A stretch of 59,479 bases of DNA from Pseudomonas iridis (GCF_017980685.1 NZ_JACXXO010000025.1:1-59479); one strand, 5' to 3'. Counted from the stretch's first letter, positions 17,922-27,091 are shown. Notes: generated by a model not told the origin, from the letters alone. Numbers and translations: made by a program.

Positions 17922-17951
17922 GAATTATTTTTGTAAAAAGGAGCTTTACTC

Positions 17952-19481
17952 ATGTTTACAACAAGAGGGGCGATTAATCGTAAAGCTAAATCAAAACGCT
18001 GGTTCGGCCTCAGCGTTCTGATGCTGCCAGTACTGCTGGTAACCGTTGACAACACTGTGCTCGGATTCGCACTACCCAAAATTGCCGAAGCTTTGCGTCC
18101 GACTGCCAGCCAGCAACTTTGGATGATCGACGCTTACTCGCTGGTGCTGGCGGGATTGCTGGTGTCGATGGGCAGTCTGGGTGACCGGGTCGGGCACCGT
18201 AAGTTGCTGCTCGTCGGGTCACTCGGGTTTGCGGTGGTCTCGGTGCTGACCGCGTATTCCGAGACGGCCATGCAACTGATTATCGGGCGGGCTTGTATGG
18301 GGATTTTCGGTGCGATGCTGATGCCTTCCACGCTGGCATTGATACGTTCGGTTTTTGAGGATCGAGAAGAGCGCAGGCTGGCGGTGGCGATCTGGGCAAC
18401 GACGTTGACCGTCGGCTCGGCACTGGGGCCTTTGGTGGGCGGAGTGTTGCTACAGTTCTTTGATTGGGGCGCAATTTTTCTGTTGGCGGTGCCCGTCCTG
18501 ATTCCATTATTGGTGTTGGGGCCGCTGTTGCTCCCTGAGTCAGAGCGTGATGCGTCGGGCTCGCTGGACCCGATCAGCATCCTCCAGTCGATGGTCGCAC
18601 TGGGAAGCATCGTTTACAGCATCAAACATGGCGCCAGTGACGGGGTCGACTTGGAAGTGCTAATTACTTTTTTGGTCGGCGCATTGGCGGGCTGGATGTT
18701 CGTAAGGCGACAGCTGCGTCTTCCTGTGCCTCTGATGGATATGGCCCTATTTCGCAGTGGCACCTTCAGCGGGTCTGTTTTAATCAATCTGATGAGTCTT
18801 GCGTTTCTCGTCGGTTTCGTTTTCTTTACGACTCAGTATCTGCAAATTGTCCTGCAGATGTCGCCCTTGAGTGCGAGTCTGGCGTTGGTGCCGGGGCAAA
18901 TTATGGCGATCATGGTTGGAATGGCGGTGGTCCCGGTCGCGCAGCGTATGCCTGTGCATGTACTGATACCGGTCCTGATGGCCTTCGCTGGCGCGGCGTT
19001 TTTGCTGTTGGCCAGCATGGGCAGCAGTCTTGCGGTATTGGTAACAGCGTTCGCATTGTTGAATATCGGAGTGGGCGCTATTGCGACGGTTTCCAATGAC
19101 GTGATTTTGTCGGCTGCGCCCCCGGCAAAGGCAGGTGCAGCTTCCGCCATCAGTGAAACAGCCTATGAAGTGGGTGTGGTGTTGGGGACGACTCTGCTCG
19201 GCGGCCTGGTTACGGCCTACTATCGTACTGGCCTGCAGCTCCCAGCGTTTTTGAGTGATATTCAGGCAGCGCTGGCAAGTGAAACGCTGTCGGGTGCTCA
19301 TCATGTGGCGACCGGTTTGGTGGAAGATCAGGCGCAACAGTTGATGCAGCAAGCAGGAAGTGCATTTGAAGGCGGAATCGAATTGGTTTCGTGGGTCGCG
19401 TTCAGCTTGGCACTCATGGCGATTCTGATCGCTTGGCGTACGTTGCGATTGCCAAAATCGCAACCAGCAGAATGTCATTAA
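17952..19481 (+). CDS. MFS exporter, DHA2 (14-TMS) family, SmvA/QacA-like
   Basis: 509 residues with about 14 hydrophobic helices. Motif A appears as GSLGDRVGHRKLLLVGS and the DHA2 helix-1 acid as VTVDNTVLGFALP. The family exports cationic biocides, dyes and other hydrophobic drugs with proton antiport; the closest named relatives by pattern are SmvA and QacA. AAGGAG lies 9 bases before the ATG. No TetR-type regulator is adjacent, although the leader has hairpins that might be control elements. Substrates are unknown. Confidence 0.85.
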   Translation: MFTTRGAINRKAKSKRWFGLSVLMLPVLLVTVDNTVLGFALPKIAEALRPTASQQLWMIDAYSLVLAGLLVSMGSLGDRVGHRKLLLVGSLGFAVVSVLTAYSETAMQLIIGRACMGIFGAMLMPSTLALIRSVFEDREERRLAVAIWATTLTVGSALGPLVGGVLLQFFDWGAIFLLAVPVLIPLLVLGPLLLPESERDASGSLDPISILQSMVALGSIVYSIKHGASDGVDLEVLITFLVGALAGWMFVRRQLRLPVPLMDMALFRSGTFSGSVLINLMSLAFLVGFVFFTTQYLQIVLQMSPLSASLALVPGQIMAIMVGMAVVPVAQRMPVHVLIPVLMAFAGAAFLLLASMGSSLAVLVTAFALLNIGVGAIATVSNDVILSAAPPAKAGAASAISETAYEVGVVLGTTLLGGLVTAYYRTGLQLPAFLSDIQAALASETLSGAHHVATGLVEDQAQQLMQQAGSAFEGGIELVSWVAFSLALMAILIAWRTLRLPKSQPAECH

Positions 19482-19586
19482 TCAAAAGCTGAAGGTAGAA
19501 CTCCTAGGTATTGCCCATCCACACGCTGCTGAGACTTGCTCAATGAGCGTCTGCAGGTATGCTGATCGCCTGCCGAGGAGATAGAA

Positions 19587-20945
19587 ATGGCCTACGATTT
19601 TGACCTTTATGTGATTGGTGCCGGTTCCGGCGGTGTGCGGGCTGCGCGGTTTGCTGCCGGTTTCGGCGCGAAAGTAGCGGTGGCTGAAAGCCGTTATCTG
19701 GGCGGGACGTGCGTCAACGTGGGTTGCGTGCCGAAGAAGTTGCTGGTTTACGGTGCGCACTTCGCCGAAGACTTCGAGCAGGCGTCCGGTTTCGGCTGGA
19801 GTCTGGGTGAGGCGAATTTCGATTGGGCGACGCTGATCGCCAATAAGGATCGCGAGATCAATCGCCTCAACGGCATTTATCGCAATCTGCTGGTGAACAG
19901 CGGCGTGACCCTGCACGAAGCGCACGCGAAGATCGTGGGGCCGCATGAAGTCGAAGTCAACGGTGAGCGTTTCACCGCGAAAAATATCCTGATCGCCACC
20001 GGTGGCTGGCCGCAGATTCCAGAGGTTCCGGGGCATGAACATGCGATCGGTTCCAATGAGGCGTTTTTCCTCAAAGAACTGCCCAAGCGCGTATTGGTGG
20101 TGGGTGGTGGTTACATCGCGGTGGAGTTTGCCGGGATCTTCCACGGCCTCGGCGCCAACACCACATTGCTGTATCGCGGCGATCTGTTCCTGCGCGGCTT
20201 TGATGGTTCGGTACGCAAGCACTTGCAAGAAGAACTGACCAAGCGCGGCATGGATCTGCAATTCAACGCCGACATCGCGCGCATCGACAAGCAGGCTGAC
20301 GGCAGTTTGAAAGCCACGCTCAAGGATGGCCGGGTGCTGGAAGCGGATTGCATTTTCTACGCGACCGGTCGCCGTCCGATGCTGGACAACCTGGGGCTGG
20401 AAAACACCGATGTTCAGCTCACCGACAAAGGTTTTATCAAGGTCGATGAGCAATACCAGACCACTGAGCCGTCGATTCTGGCGCTGGGCGATGTAATTGG
20501 TCGTGTGCAACTGACGCCTGTGGCATTGGCCGAGGGCATGGCGGTGGCGCGGCGTCTGTTCAAGCCGGAGCAATACCGTCCGGTGGATTACAAGATGATC
20601 GCGACGGCTGTGTTCAGCCTGCCGAACATCGGCACTGTCGGTTTGACCGAAGAAGAAGCGCGTGAAGCGGGTCACGATGTGGTGATCTTCGAAAGCCGTT
20701 TCCGGCCGATGAAGCTGACCCTGACTGAATGTCAGGAGAAAACGCTGATGAAGCTGGTGGTCGACGGCAAGACAGACAAGGTTCTTGGCTGCCACATGGT
20801 CGGTCCGGACGCGGGCGAAATCGTCCAGGGCCTGGCGATTGCGCTGAAGGCTGGCGCGACCAAGCGCGACTTCGACGACACGATCGGGGTGCACCCGACG
20901 GCCGCCGAAGAGTTTGTCACCATGCGTACGCCGGTCGGCGCTTAA
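19587..20945 (+). CDS. gor: Glutathione-disulfide reductase Gor
   Basis: 452 residues. An FAD/NADPH flavoenzyme that keeps glutathione reduced in the cytoplasm. Seen are the FAD motif GAGSGGVRAARFAA, the redox disulfide GGTCVNVGCVPKK (residues about 43-55), the NADPH motif VGGGYIAVEFAG and the C-terminal active-site stretch GVHPTAAEE. The ribosome site is GAGGAG. The gene converges on the KfrA-like gene and their ends overlap by 4 bases. Confidence 0.96.
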   Translation: MAYDFDLYVIGAGSGGVRAARFAAGFGAKVAVAESRYLGGTCVNVGCVPKKLLVYGAHFAEDFEQASGFGWSLGEANFDWATLIANKDREINRLNGIYRNLLVNSGVTLHEAHAKIVGPHEVEVNGERFTAKNILIATGGWPQIPEVPGHEHAIGSNEAFFLKELPKRVLVVGGGYIAVEFAGIFHGLGANTTLLYRGDLFLRGFDGSVRKHLQEELTKRGMDLQFNADIARIDKQADGSLKATLKDGRVLEADCIFYATGRRPMLDNLGLENTDVQLTDKGFIKVDEQYQTTEPSILALGDVIGRVQLTPVALAEGMAVARRLFKPEQYRPVDYKMIATAVFSLPNIGTVGLTEEEAREAGHDVVIFESRFRPMKLTLTECQEKTLMKLVVDGKTDKVLGCHMVGPDAGEIVQGLAIALKAGATKRDFDDTIGVHPTAAEEFVTMRTPVGA

Positions 20946-21958
20946 GCGTCTTTCGGTTTGGCTGAGTCTGGCGCTGCCGCAACGGTAGCTGCCAGACGCA
21001 GGCTGTCTTCCAGGCTTGCCTGAGCCTTGGTCAATTCCTTTTCCAATGACTGATTCAACAGCGTCTGTTCTTCGACGTTCTGCTTGAGTGCCTGGCTTTC
21101 CAGCGCTGCTACGCGCAGGCGTTCTTGGAGGAGGGTGCGCTCGCTGTCAACGCGGGTGGCTTGCTCCAGCAATTGATCCTGGCGCTGGTTGCTTTGCTTG
21201 AGCTGGTCTTGCATCAGGCTGAGTTCGCGTTGAGTGCCGCGGTTCTCGGTGAGCAAGCGCTCGTTGTCGCGATGCAGTTGGGTAACTTCATCCTGGCGCA
21301 CCATCGCGCTTTGTTGCGCCTGACGCAGCTCTGCCTGAATTTGCTGCACCTGGCCTTCGTGGCGGCTCTGTTCCTGCTCGCGCTGTTCCTTGGTGGCGTT
21401 GCGGTAGTGCTCCAGCGCATCGCGGGCGTGCAGGTGCTTTTCTTCCAGTGAGCGGATCTGCTCGTCCTTGTCCTGCAAGCGCAATTCAAAGTCGGCCAAA
21501 GCCTGATTCAGACCGGCATTGCGGGTTTGCTCGGTTTGCAGCATCGAGCGGGTGTTGCTTAGCGCCTCGGATTCACGCTCCAGCGCGGCGCCTTGAATGT
21601 CGTGCTGGTGCTCCAGTTGTTCCAGTGCCTGACGCACCTGCTTGAGCTCTGATTCGAGCGCGTCGCGCTGTTCCTCAAACTGCTCGCGAGCCTGTTCGAT
21701 GGGCTCTTGGGCCTGCTCCTTCAAGCGCTGGGCGAGACGCGAGACCAGCGCTGTTAGCTCGTCGTCGATGGGTTCGGCTGAAGCTTCGATCGGCTGAGCG
21801 CCGTCATCCAGCTCTTTCAGATAGCGATGGATCGTGGTTTTCGAACCGGTATTGCCCATTTCAATGCGTACTGCATCAATGCTTGGGTGTTCGCCGCGGG
21901 CCAGGATTGCTGTGCGCGCAATCTGAACCAGCGCTTTGGTAATGCCGCCACGGGCCAT
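20942..21958 (-). CDS. KfrA-like DNA-binding coiled-coil protein
   Basis: 338 residues. The first 80 form the KfrA_N helix-turn-helix domain (MARGGITKALVQIARTAI, then GNTGSKTTIHRYLKEL) and about 85-320 is a continuous coiled coil rich in Q, E and R heptads. Plasmid KfrA proteins bind their own promoter and form filament-like clusters; a chromosomal copy is probably a regulator or DNA organiser. An 8-bp inverted repeat at 21982-22015, just upstream, is the likely autoregulatory site. The neighbour is a divergent tyrosine recombinase. Confidence 0.88.
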   Translation of the reverse strand: MARGGITKALVQIARTAILARGEHPSIDAVRIEMGNTGSKTTIHRYLKELDDGAQPIEASAEPIDDELTALVSRLAQRLKEQAQEPIEQAREQFEEQRDALESELKQVRQALEQLEHQHDIQGAALERESEALSNTRSMLQTEQTRNAGLNQALADFELRLQDKDEQIRSLEEKHLHARDALEHYRNATKEQREQEQSRHEGQVQQIQAELRQAQQSAMVRQDEVTQLHRDNERLLTENRGTQRELSLMQDQLKQSNQRQDQLLEQATRVDSERTLLQERLRVAALESQALKQNVEEQTLLNQSLEKELTKAQASLEDSLRLAATVAAAPDSAKPKDA

Positions 21959-21981
21959 ATGAACTCCTACGATTACGTACT

Positions 21982-22015
21982 GTGGTACATGCCACTAAGC
22001 TACGCAGTGTACCAC
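21982..22015. promoter_or_regulatory. Inverted repeat in the kfrA-like / recombinase intergenic region
   Basis: GTGGTACA (21982-21989), 18 bases, TGTACCAC (22008-22015). It sits 24 bp upstream of the kfrA-like ATG and about 120 bp before the recombinase start, so one dimer bound here could control both. Bases 22020-22075 are AT-rich. KfrA binding is inferred from position. Confidence 0.55.
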
Positions 22016-22136
22016 GGAGATGACAAGGTTAAATATTTGATATTAAAGAGGCGGGATATACTGGTATTACCCAGTGTCAGGCGGCAAAATGCGTTTCGGA
22101 CACCCTTGAATCAGTACGCCAGCGAGAAAACAGCCC

Positions 22137-23075
22137 ATGAGCGATCTGGATCGCTATCTGCAAGCCGCCACCCGTGACAACACCCGCCGCAGCTATCGCG
22201 CTGCCATCGAGCATTTCGAAATAACGTGGGGTGGGTTTCTGCCGGCCACCGCCGACAGCGTGGCGCGGTATCTGGTCGAGCATGCGGGTGTGCTGGCGAT
22301 CAATACCCTGAAGCTGCGTCTGTCGGCACTGGCGCAATGGCACAACAGCCAGGGTTTTGCCGACCCGACGAAATCGCCGGTGGTGCGCAAAGTGTTCAAG
22401 GGCATTCGGGCGCTGCACCCGGCGCAGGAAAAACAAGCCGAGCCTTTGCAGCTGCAGGATTTGGAGAGAGTCATCGATTGGCTGGAACAGGAAGCTCAAA
22501 CTGCGAAGGCGCAGCAGGATCGTCCGTCATTGCTCAAGGCTTATCGCGATCGCGCGCTGATTCTGCTGGGCTTCTGGCGCGGCTTTCGCAGCGATGAGTT
22601 GTGCCGCTTGCAGATCGAGCATGTGCAGGCGCATGCCGGCAATGGCATCACCTTGTATCTGCCGCGCAGCAAAGGCGATCGGGAAAACCTCGGCCAGACG
22701 TATCAGGCTCCGGCACTGCTCAAACTATGCCCGGTGCAGGCTTACATCGACTGGCTCAACGAAGCGGCACTCGTGCGCGGCCCGGTTTTCCGGAGCATCG
22801 ACCGCTGGGGCAATCTGAGCGAAGAGGGCTTGCACGCCAACAGCATCATCCCGTTATTGCGCCAGGCGCTGGAGCGCGCGGGGATTGCCGCCGAACGCTA
22901 CACCAGTCACTCATTACGCCGCGGCTTTGCAACCTGGGCCCATCAAAGTGGCTGGGACCTGAAATCGTTGATGAGTTACGTCGGCTGGAAGGATATGAAG
23001 TCAGCCATGCGCTATGTTGAAGCCAGCCCATTCCAGGGGATGGCTCGGATTACGGATAAACCGGTTACGCCCTAG
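22137..23075 (+). CDS. Tyrosine-type site-specific recombinase
   Basis: 312 residues. A SAM-like N-domain (to about residue 105) is followed by a catalytic domain with the family residues: Arg in RGFRSDELC, His-x-x-Arg in SHSLRRGFATW, and the nucleophile Tyr in MRYVEAS. It resembles the XerC/D-size recombinases found as stable chromosomal genes rather than phage integrases. No attachment site, phage gene or tRNA lies beside it. The KfrA-like gene is transcribed divergently from a 178-bp gap. Confidence 0.88.
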   Translation: MSDLDRYLQAATRDNTRRSYRAAIEHFEITWGGFLPATADSVARYLVEHAGVLAINTLKLRLSALAQWHNSQGFADPTKSPVVRKVFKGIRALHPAQEKQAEPLQLQDLERVIDWLEQEAQTAKAQQDRPSLLKAYRDRALILLGFWRGFRSDELCRLQIEHVQAHAGNGITLYLPRSKGDRENLGQTYQAPALLKLCPVQAYIDWLNEAALVRGPVFRSIDRWGNLSEEGLHANSIIPLLRQALERAGIAAERYTSHSLRRGFATWAHQSGWDLKSLMSYVGWKDMKSAMRYVEASPFQGMARITDKPVTP

Positions 23076-23076
23076 A

Positions 23077-23122
23077 TATCGTTTTCTTCTATTAATACAG
23101 TCAGCTAATAGCGAAAACAAAT
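23077..23122 (+). promoter_or_regulatory. Possible OxyR-type site upstream of ahpC
   Basis: An AT-rich inverted repeat, TATCGTTTTCT at 23077-23087 and ATAGCGAAAAC at 23108-23118, lies about 95-135 bp before the ahpC start. The second arm begins ATAG and partly fits the OxyR half-site ATAGnTnnnAnCTAT. ahpCF is a well-known OxyR target; this particular site is inferred. Confidence 0.35.
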
Positions 23123-23213
23123 CAGCAGCATCAGGTTTGCCAATGAGCCATCCGTCGAGTGAGTGGGTAGGATTCACCCCATCAACTTCATAACCCCTGA
23201 CGGAGAGTCATCA

Positions 23214-23777
23214 ATGCCTATCATCAACAGCCAAGTAAAACCGTTCAAAGCTACCGCGTTCAAAAACGGCGACTTCGTTCAAGTCTCGGACGCTGACCTG
23301 AAAGGCAAGTGGTCGGTCGTATTCTTCTACCCGGCCGACTTCACCTTCGTTTGCCCAACCGAGCTGGAAGACCTGGCTGACAACTACGCGGCTTTCCAGA
23401 AGCTGGGCGTAGAGATCTACAGCGTTTCCACCGACACTCACTTTGCTCACGCTGCCTGGCACAACACTTCGCCAGCCATCGGCAAAATCCAGTACACCAT
23501 GATCGGCGACCCGACTCAGGTTATCTCCCGCAACTTCGACGTGCTGATTGAAGAAGCTGGCCTGGCTGACCGTGGCACCTTCGTGATCAACCCTGAAGGC
23601 CAGATCAAAATCGTTGAACTGAACGATGGCGGCGTTGGCCGTGACGCTTCCGAGCTGCTGCGCAAGATCAAGGCTGCTCAGTACGTTGCTGCTCACCCAG
23701 GCGAAGTTTGCCCAGCCAAGTGGAAAGAAGGCGAGGCCACTCTGGCTCCGTCCCTGGACCTGGTCGGCAAGATCTAA
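23214..23777 (+). CDS. ahpC: Alkyl hydroperoxide reductase peroxiredoxin AhpC
   Basis: 187 residues, a typical 2-Cys peroxiredoxin reducing H2O2 and organic peroxides. The peroxidatic Cys47 is in FTFVCPTE and the resolving Cys166 in HPGEVCPAKW. The ATG at 23214 has GGAG upstream; the frame runs further up without similarity. Codon use is very biased, as expected for a highly expressed gene. A terminator at 23842 separates it from ahpF, which gives separate or read-through expression of the pair. Confidence 0.97.
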   Translation: MPIINSQVKPFKATAFKNGDFVQVSDADLKGKWSVVFFYPADFTFVCPTELEDLADNYAAFQKLGVEIYSVSTDTHFAHAAWHNTSPAIGKIQYTMIGDPTQVISRNFDVLIEEAGLADRGTFVINPEGQIKIVELNDGGVGRDASELLRKIKAAQYVAAHPGEVCPAKWKEGEATLAPSLDLVGKI

Positions 23778-23841
23778 GTCCGTGACACGCAACTCAGGGC
23801 GGAACTCCGCACCTACTTAAGTTAGCTGCACCGCCCAATAA

Positions 23842-23875
23842 AACGCCCGGGCGAGATTCGCTCGGGCGTTTTTTT
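23842..23875 (+). terminator. Rho-independent terminator between ahpC and ahpF
   Basis: A 12-bp stem AACGCCCGGGCG / CGCTCGGGCGTT (one wobble) with loop AGATT and seven T residues, 65 bases behind the ahpC stop. Confidence 0.9.
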
Positions 23876-23907
23876 ATGTCTGAAACAAACCAAAGGAAAT
23901 CGCCCGT

Positions 23908-25470
23908 ATGTTGGACGCCAATCTTAAAGCCCAGTTGAAATCGTACCTGGAACGGGTCACCCAGCCGATCGAGATCGTTGCTTCCCTCGACGACGGTGCG
24001 AAATCCCGTGAAATGCTGGACCTGCTGAAAGACGTTGCCAGTCTTTCGAGCCAAATTACTCTGATCGACAGCGGTGACGATGCTCGCAAGCCATCGTTCT
24101 CGATCAACCGCCCGGGCGCCGATATCAGTCTGCGTTTCGCCGGCATCCCGATGGGCCACGAATTCACCTCGCTGGTGCTGGCCCTGCTGCAAGTCGGCGG
24201 CCACCCATCGAAAGCCAGTGTCGAAGTCATTGAGCAGATTCGCTCGCTCAAAGGCGAGTTCAGTTTTGAGACGTATTTCTCGCTGTCCTGCCAGAACTGC
24301 CCGGACGTCGTTCAAGCGCTGAACCTGATGGCGGTGCTGAACCCGAACATCCGCCACGTCGCCATCGACGGCGCGTTGTTCCAGGACGAAGTCAACGATC
24401 GCAAGATCATGGCCGTGCCGAGCATTTACTTGAATGGCGAAAACTTCGGCCAGGGCCGCATGGGTCTGGAAGAGATCCTTGCCAAACTCGACACCGGCGC
24501 CATCGAGCGTCAGGCTGAGAAAATCAGCGCCAAGGAAGCCTTTGACGTGCTGGTGGTCGGCGGTGGCCCGGCCGGTGCTTCGGCGGCCATTTATGCTGCA
24601 CGTAAAGGCATCCGCACCGGTGTTGCGGCTGTGCGTTTCGGCGGTCAGGTGCTGGACACCATGGCCATCGAGAACTTCATTTCCGTGCAGGAAACCGAAG
24701 GGCCGAAACTGGCGACGGCGCTGGAGGAACACGTCAAGCAGTACGACGTCGACATCATGAACCTGCAACGTGCCGACAAGCTGATCCCGGGTAAAAATGG
24801 CGAGCTGCATGAAATCCGTTTCGCCAGCGGTGCGACCCTCAAAGCCAAGAGCGTGATTCTGGCGACCGGTGCGCGGTGGCGTGAAATGAATGTGCCGGGT
24901 GAGCAGGACTATCGCAACAAAGGCGTGGCGTACTGCCCGCACTGCGATGGCCCGCTGTTCAAAGGCAAGCGTGTCGCGGTGATCGGCGGCGGTAACTCTG
25001 GCGTCGAAGCAGCCATCGACCTGGCGGGTATCGTGGCGCACGTGACGCTGCTGGAGTTCGATGTGCAGTTGCGGGCCGACGCCGTGTTGCAGCGCAAGCT
25101 GCACAGCCTGCCGAACGTTACCGTGATCACCAGTGCGCAAACCACTGAAGTCACCGGCGACGGCCAGAAGGTCAACGGCCTGCGCTACAAGGATCGCAAT
25201 ACCGACGAACTGCGCACTATCGAGCTGGAAGGGATTTTTGTGCAGATCGGTCTGCTACCGAACACTGACTGGCTCAAAGGCACCATCGAGCTGTCGCCGC
25301 GTGGCGAAATCATCGTCGATAACCGTGGCGAGACGTCGATCCCGGGTATCTTCGCTGCCGGTGACGTGACCACTGTGCCGTACAAGCAGATCGTGATTGC
25401 CGTGGGCGAGGGCGCGAAGGCTTCGCTGAGCGCTTTCGATCACTTGATCCGAACTTCGGCTCCGGCGTAA
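23908..25470 (+). CDS. ahpF: Alkyl hydroperoxide reductase subunit AhpF
   Basis: 520 residues. The N-terminal glutaredoxin-like domain has the disulfide SCQNCPDV, and the thioredoxin-reductase-like part has FAD motif GGGPAGASAAIYAARKG and second disulfide CPHCDGPL (about residues 345-348). It passes electrons from NADH to AhpC. GGAAATC lies before the ATG; its own terminator follows. Confidence 0.97.
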   Translation: MLDANLKAQLKSYLERVTQPIEIVASLDDGAKSREMLDLLKDVASLSSQITLIDSGDDARKPSFSINRPGADISLRFAGIPMGHEFTSLVLALLQVGGHPSKASVEVIEQIRSLKGEFSFETYFSLSCQNCPDVVQALNLMAVLNPNIRHVAIDGALFQDEVNDRKIMAVPSIYLNGENFGQGRMGLEEILAKLDTGAIERQAEKISAKEAFDVLVVGGGPAGASAAIYAARKGIRTGVAAVRFGGQVLDTMAIENFISVQETEGPKLATALEEHVKQYDVDIMNLQRADKLIPGKNGELHEIRFASGATLKAKSVILATGARWREMNVPGEQDYRNKGVAYCPHCDGPLFKGKRVAVIGGGNSGVEAAIDLAGIVAHVTLLEFDVQLRADAVLQRKLHSLPNVTVITSAQTTEVTGDGQKVNGLRYKDRNTDELRTIELEGIFVQIGLLPNTDWLKGTIELSPRGEIIVDNRGETSIPGIFAAGDVTTVPYKQIVIAVGEGAKASLSAFDHLIRTSAPA

Positions 25471-25489
25471 ACGCCAGATCTGAAAAGAC

Positions 25490-25519
25490 AAAACCCCATG
25501 AGTGATCATGGGGTTTTTT
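25490..25519 (+). terminator. Rho-independent terminator of ahpF
   Basis: A perfect 12-bp stem AAAACCCCATGA / TCATGGGGTTTT with a GTGA loop and further T residues. Confidence 0.9.
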
Positions 25520-25536
25520 ATTGTGCGTGAAAATGC

Positions 25537-25687
25537 AGCCCCTCACCCCAGCCCTCTCCCGAGGGAGAGGGAGCCGATTTGTATGCTCTTCAAAATCCGA
25601 GTTCGACTTGATATCTCAGGTCGGCGTAGCTCTGAAAACAACTCGGTCAGTTCCTCTCCCTCTGGGAGAGGGTTAGGGTGAGGGGCT
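25537..25687. repeat. Inverted pair of CCCTCTCCC-type palindromes
   Basis: Two copies face each other: GCCCCTCACCCCAGCCCTCT... at 25538-25571 and its reverse complement form ending GGGTTAGGGTGAGGGGC at 25654-25686. Each contains its own palindrome CCCTCTCCC-GAGG-GAGAGGG. This is a dispersed intergenic repeat type known from pseudomonads and behaves like a REPIN. It separates ahpF from gloA. Confidence 0.8.
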
Positions 25688-25696
25688 TTTCGCTTT

Positions 25697-26218
25697 TCAC
25701 ATCGGCGCAGGCTGAATGATCTCGACCCAGTAACCGTCCGGATCCTTGATAAACGCCAGGCTTTTCATGCGGCCATCGGTCAGGCGCTTCTGGAAGTCAC
25801 AGCCCAGCGCTTCAAAACGCTCACACGCTGCCACGATGTCCGGCACCGAGATGCAGATGTGGCCGAAACCACGCGGGTCAGTGTTGCCATTGTGATAGGC
25901 AAAATCAGCATCGTTTTCGGTGCCGTGGTTGTGGGTCAGTTCCAGAATGCCCGGGATCGACTTCATCCATTCGGTGCGAGCAGCGGCGTCGGCCGGGATC
26001 TGCGCCTTGTCGACCAGTGCCAGGAAATACAGGCTGAATTCCGCTTCCGGAAAGTCGCGCTTCTCAACCAGCGAGAAACCCAGTACACGGGTGTAGAAAT
26101 CCAGGGACTTGGTGATGTCCTTGACGCGCAGCATGGTGTGGTTGAAAACGAAGTTGCGGGTTGCGCTGTCTGGCGTGGCGGTTACGCCGGGAAAAGTGTT
26201 CAGTTCGTGCAGGCTCAT
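25697..26218 (-). CDS. gloA: Lactoylglutathione lyase (glyoxalase I) GloA
   Basis: 173 residues. It converts the methylglyoxal-glutathione hemithioacetal to S-lactoylglutathione. The metal ligands of the family are visible: His in FNHTMLRVKD, Glu in GILELTHNHG, His in GFGHICISV and Glu in YWVEIIQP. The spacing between metal sites matches the longer (human/P. putida type) glyoxalase I with the extra insertion. Start supported by GGAGG about 8 bases upstream (GGAGGGCCC). Confidence 0.94.
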   Translation of the reverse strand: MSLHELNTFPGVTATPDSATRNFVFNHTMLRVKDITKSLDFYTRVLGFSLVEKRDFPEAEFSLYFLALVDKAQIPADAAARTEWMKSIPGILELTHNHGTENDADFAYHNGNTDPRGFGHICISVPDIVAACERFEALGCDFQKRLTDGRMKSLAFIKDPDGYWVEIIQPAPM

Positions 26219-26356
26219 GGGCCCTCCAATAACTATGGGCGAGTGAATGGCGCAATGATACGCATGCCTGCCGGCATCGCCAAATGAAAGGGCAGGCTTG
26301 CCGTGCGCGCGGCCGGGGCTCAGACTTTGCGGCTCAATCTTCGAGTGCGTCCGGCA

Positions 26357-26875
26357 ATGATCCGACTGTTTAAAACCCCGTTAGTTTTCTTTGGCTTGTT
26401 TCTGTGCACCGCTAATGTGTTTGCCGAAGAACCGAGCATCACCTGGCCCGCAGGCTGGCAGGTGGAGGCGCTTGCCGACACCGCGCCGCAGGTTTCTCGC
26501 CAGCGGGCGGTCAAGAACGATGCCGATGGCAATCAGGTAATGGTGATGGAGTTGACCATGACTCAGGTTGAAACGGATCATCAAGTCAATTTGCAGGGTG
26601 TTTTGCTGGAAATGCGCAAGTCGATACAGAAGGACTTTTTCCAGGGTGGCTATCAAAGTGTCTGCAACAAGGTGCATCAGGCGACGCTTGGTTCTTTGTC
26701 TGCCCTGGAGACGACTTGCACGGTGACCGAAAACGGTCGGCATGTGTTATCGCAAACGCTGGTGGCGGCAGTCGCGGCGGATAAGGCTTATGTTCTTTCC
26801 TATGCCGGTCAGGCCGAGGCTTATAAGGCGAGCGCAGAAGAGATAGTCGCGGTGAGAAACAGCCTGAAACTTTAA
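26357..26875 (+). CDS. DUF4946 secreted protein
   Basis: 172 residues with a Sec signal peptide MIRLFKTPLVFFGLFLCTAN ending near VFAEE. The mature protein starts PSITWPAGWQVE, a DUF4946 mark, and has two cysteines (SVCNKV and ETTCTV) that may pair. Function unknown, envelope location inferred. The start is chosen for the signal peptide; the ribosome site is weak. Confidence 0.75.
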   Translation: MIRLFKTPLVFFGLFLCTANVFAEEPSITWPAGWQVEALADTAPQVSRQRAVKNDADGNQVMVMELTMTQVETDHQVNLQGVLLEMRKSIQKDFFQGGYQSVCNKVHQATLGSLSALETTCTVTENGRHVLSQTLVAAVAADKAYVLSYAGQAEAYKASAEEIVAVRNSLKL

Positions 26876-27049
26876 CCCTCTGTACTCTTCTCGCCGGGTT
26901 AGATACCTGAAGGGATTAAGCATAAAGTTTTAACGTTGGTGCCGCTCGCAACATGATGCAGCAGAGTGTTTAGGTTTTTGGCTCAGTAACGTTACACAAA
27001 AATCGGAACTTGCTCGATGAAATTCATTTCATTTGTTAGATATTGTCAA

Positions 27050-27078
27050 TAAAAAAGCCCTGCATCATGCAGGGCTTT
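27050..27078 (-). terminator. Rho-independent terminator of the MvaT-family gene
   Basis: Minus-strand 10-bp stem AAAGCCCTGC / GCAGGGCTTT with a 5-base loop and a TTTTATT tail, 14 bases behind the stop at 27092. The remaining gap back to 26876 shows nothing else. Confidence 0.88.
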
Positions 27079-27091
27079 GATGGGGGCCGGA

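Noticed and set aside
19482..20894. A 470-codon frame opposite glutathione reductase
   Set aside because: It is the antisense of gor, produced by GC-rich third positions. The sense strand has all gor motifs.
22137..23075. The tyrosine recombinase as a prophage or island integrase
   Set aside because: No tRNA, attachment repeats, phage genes or base-composition change around it. Its neighbours are core genes, so it is kept as a stable chromosomal recombinase.
23794..25140. A 448-codon frame opposite ahpF
   Set aside because: Antisense shadow of a highly expressed gene; no ribosome site or family.
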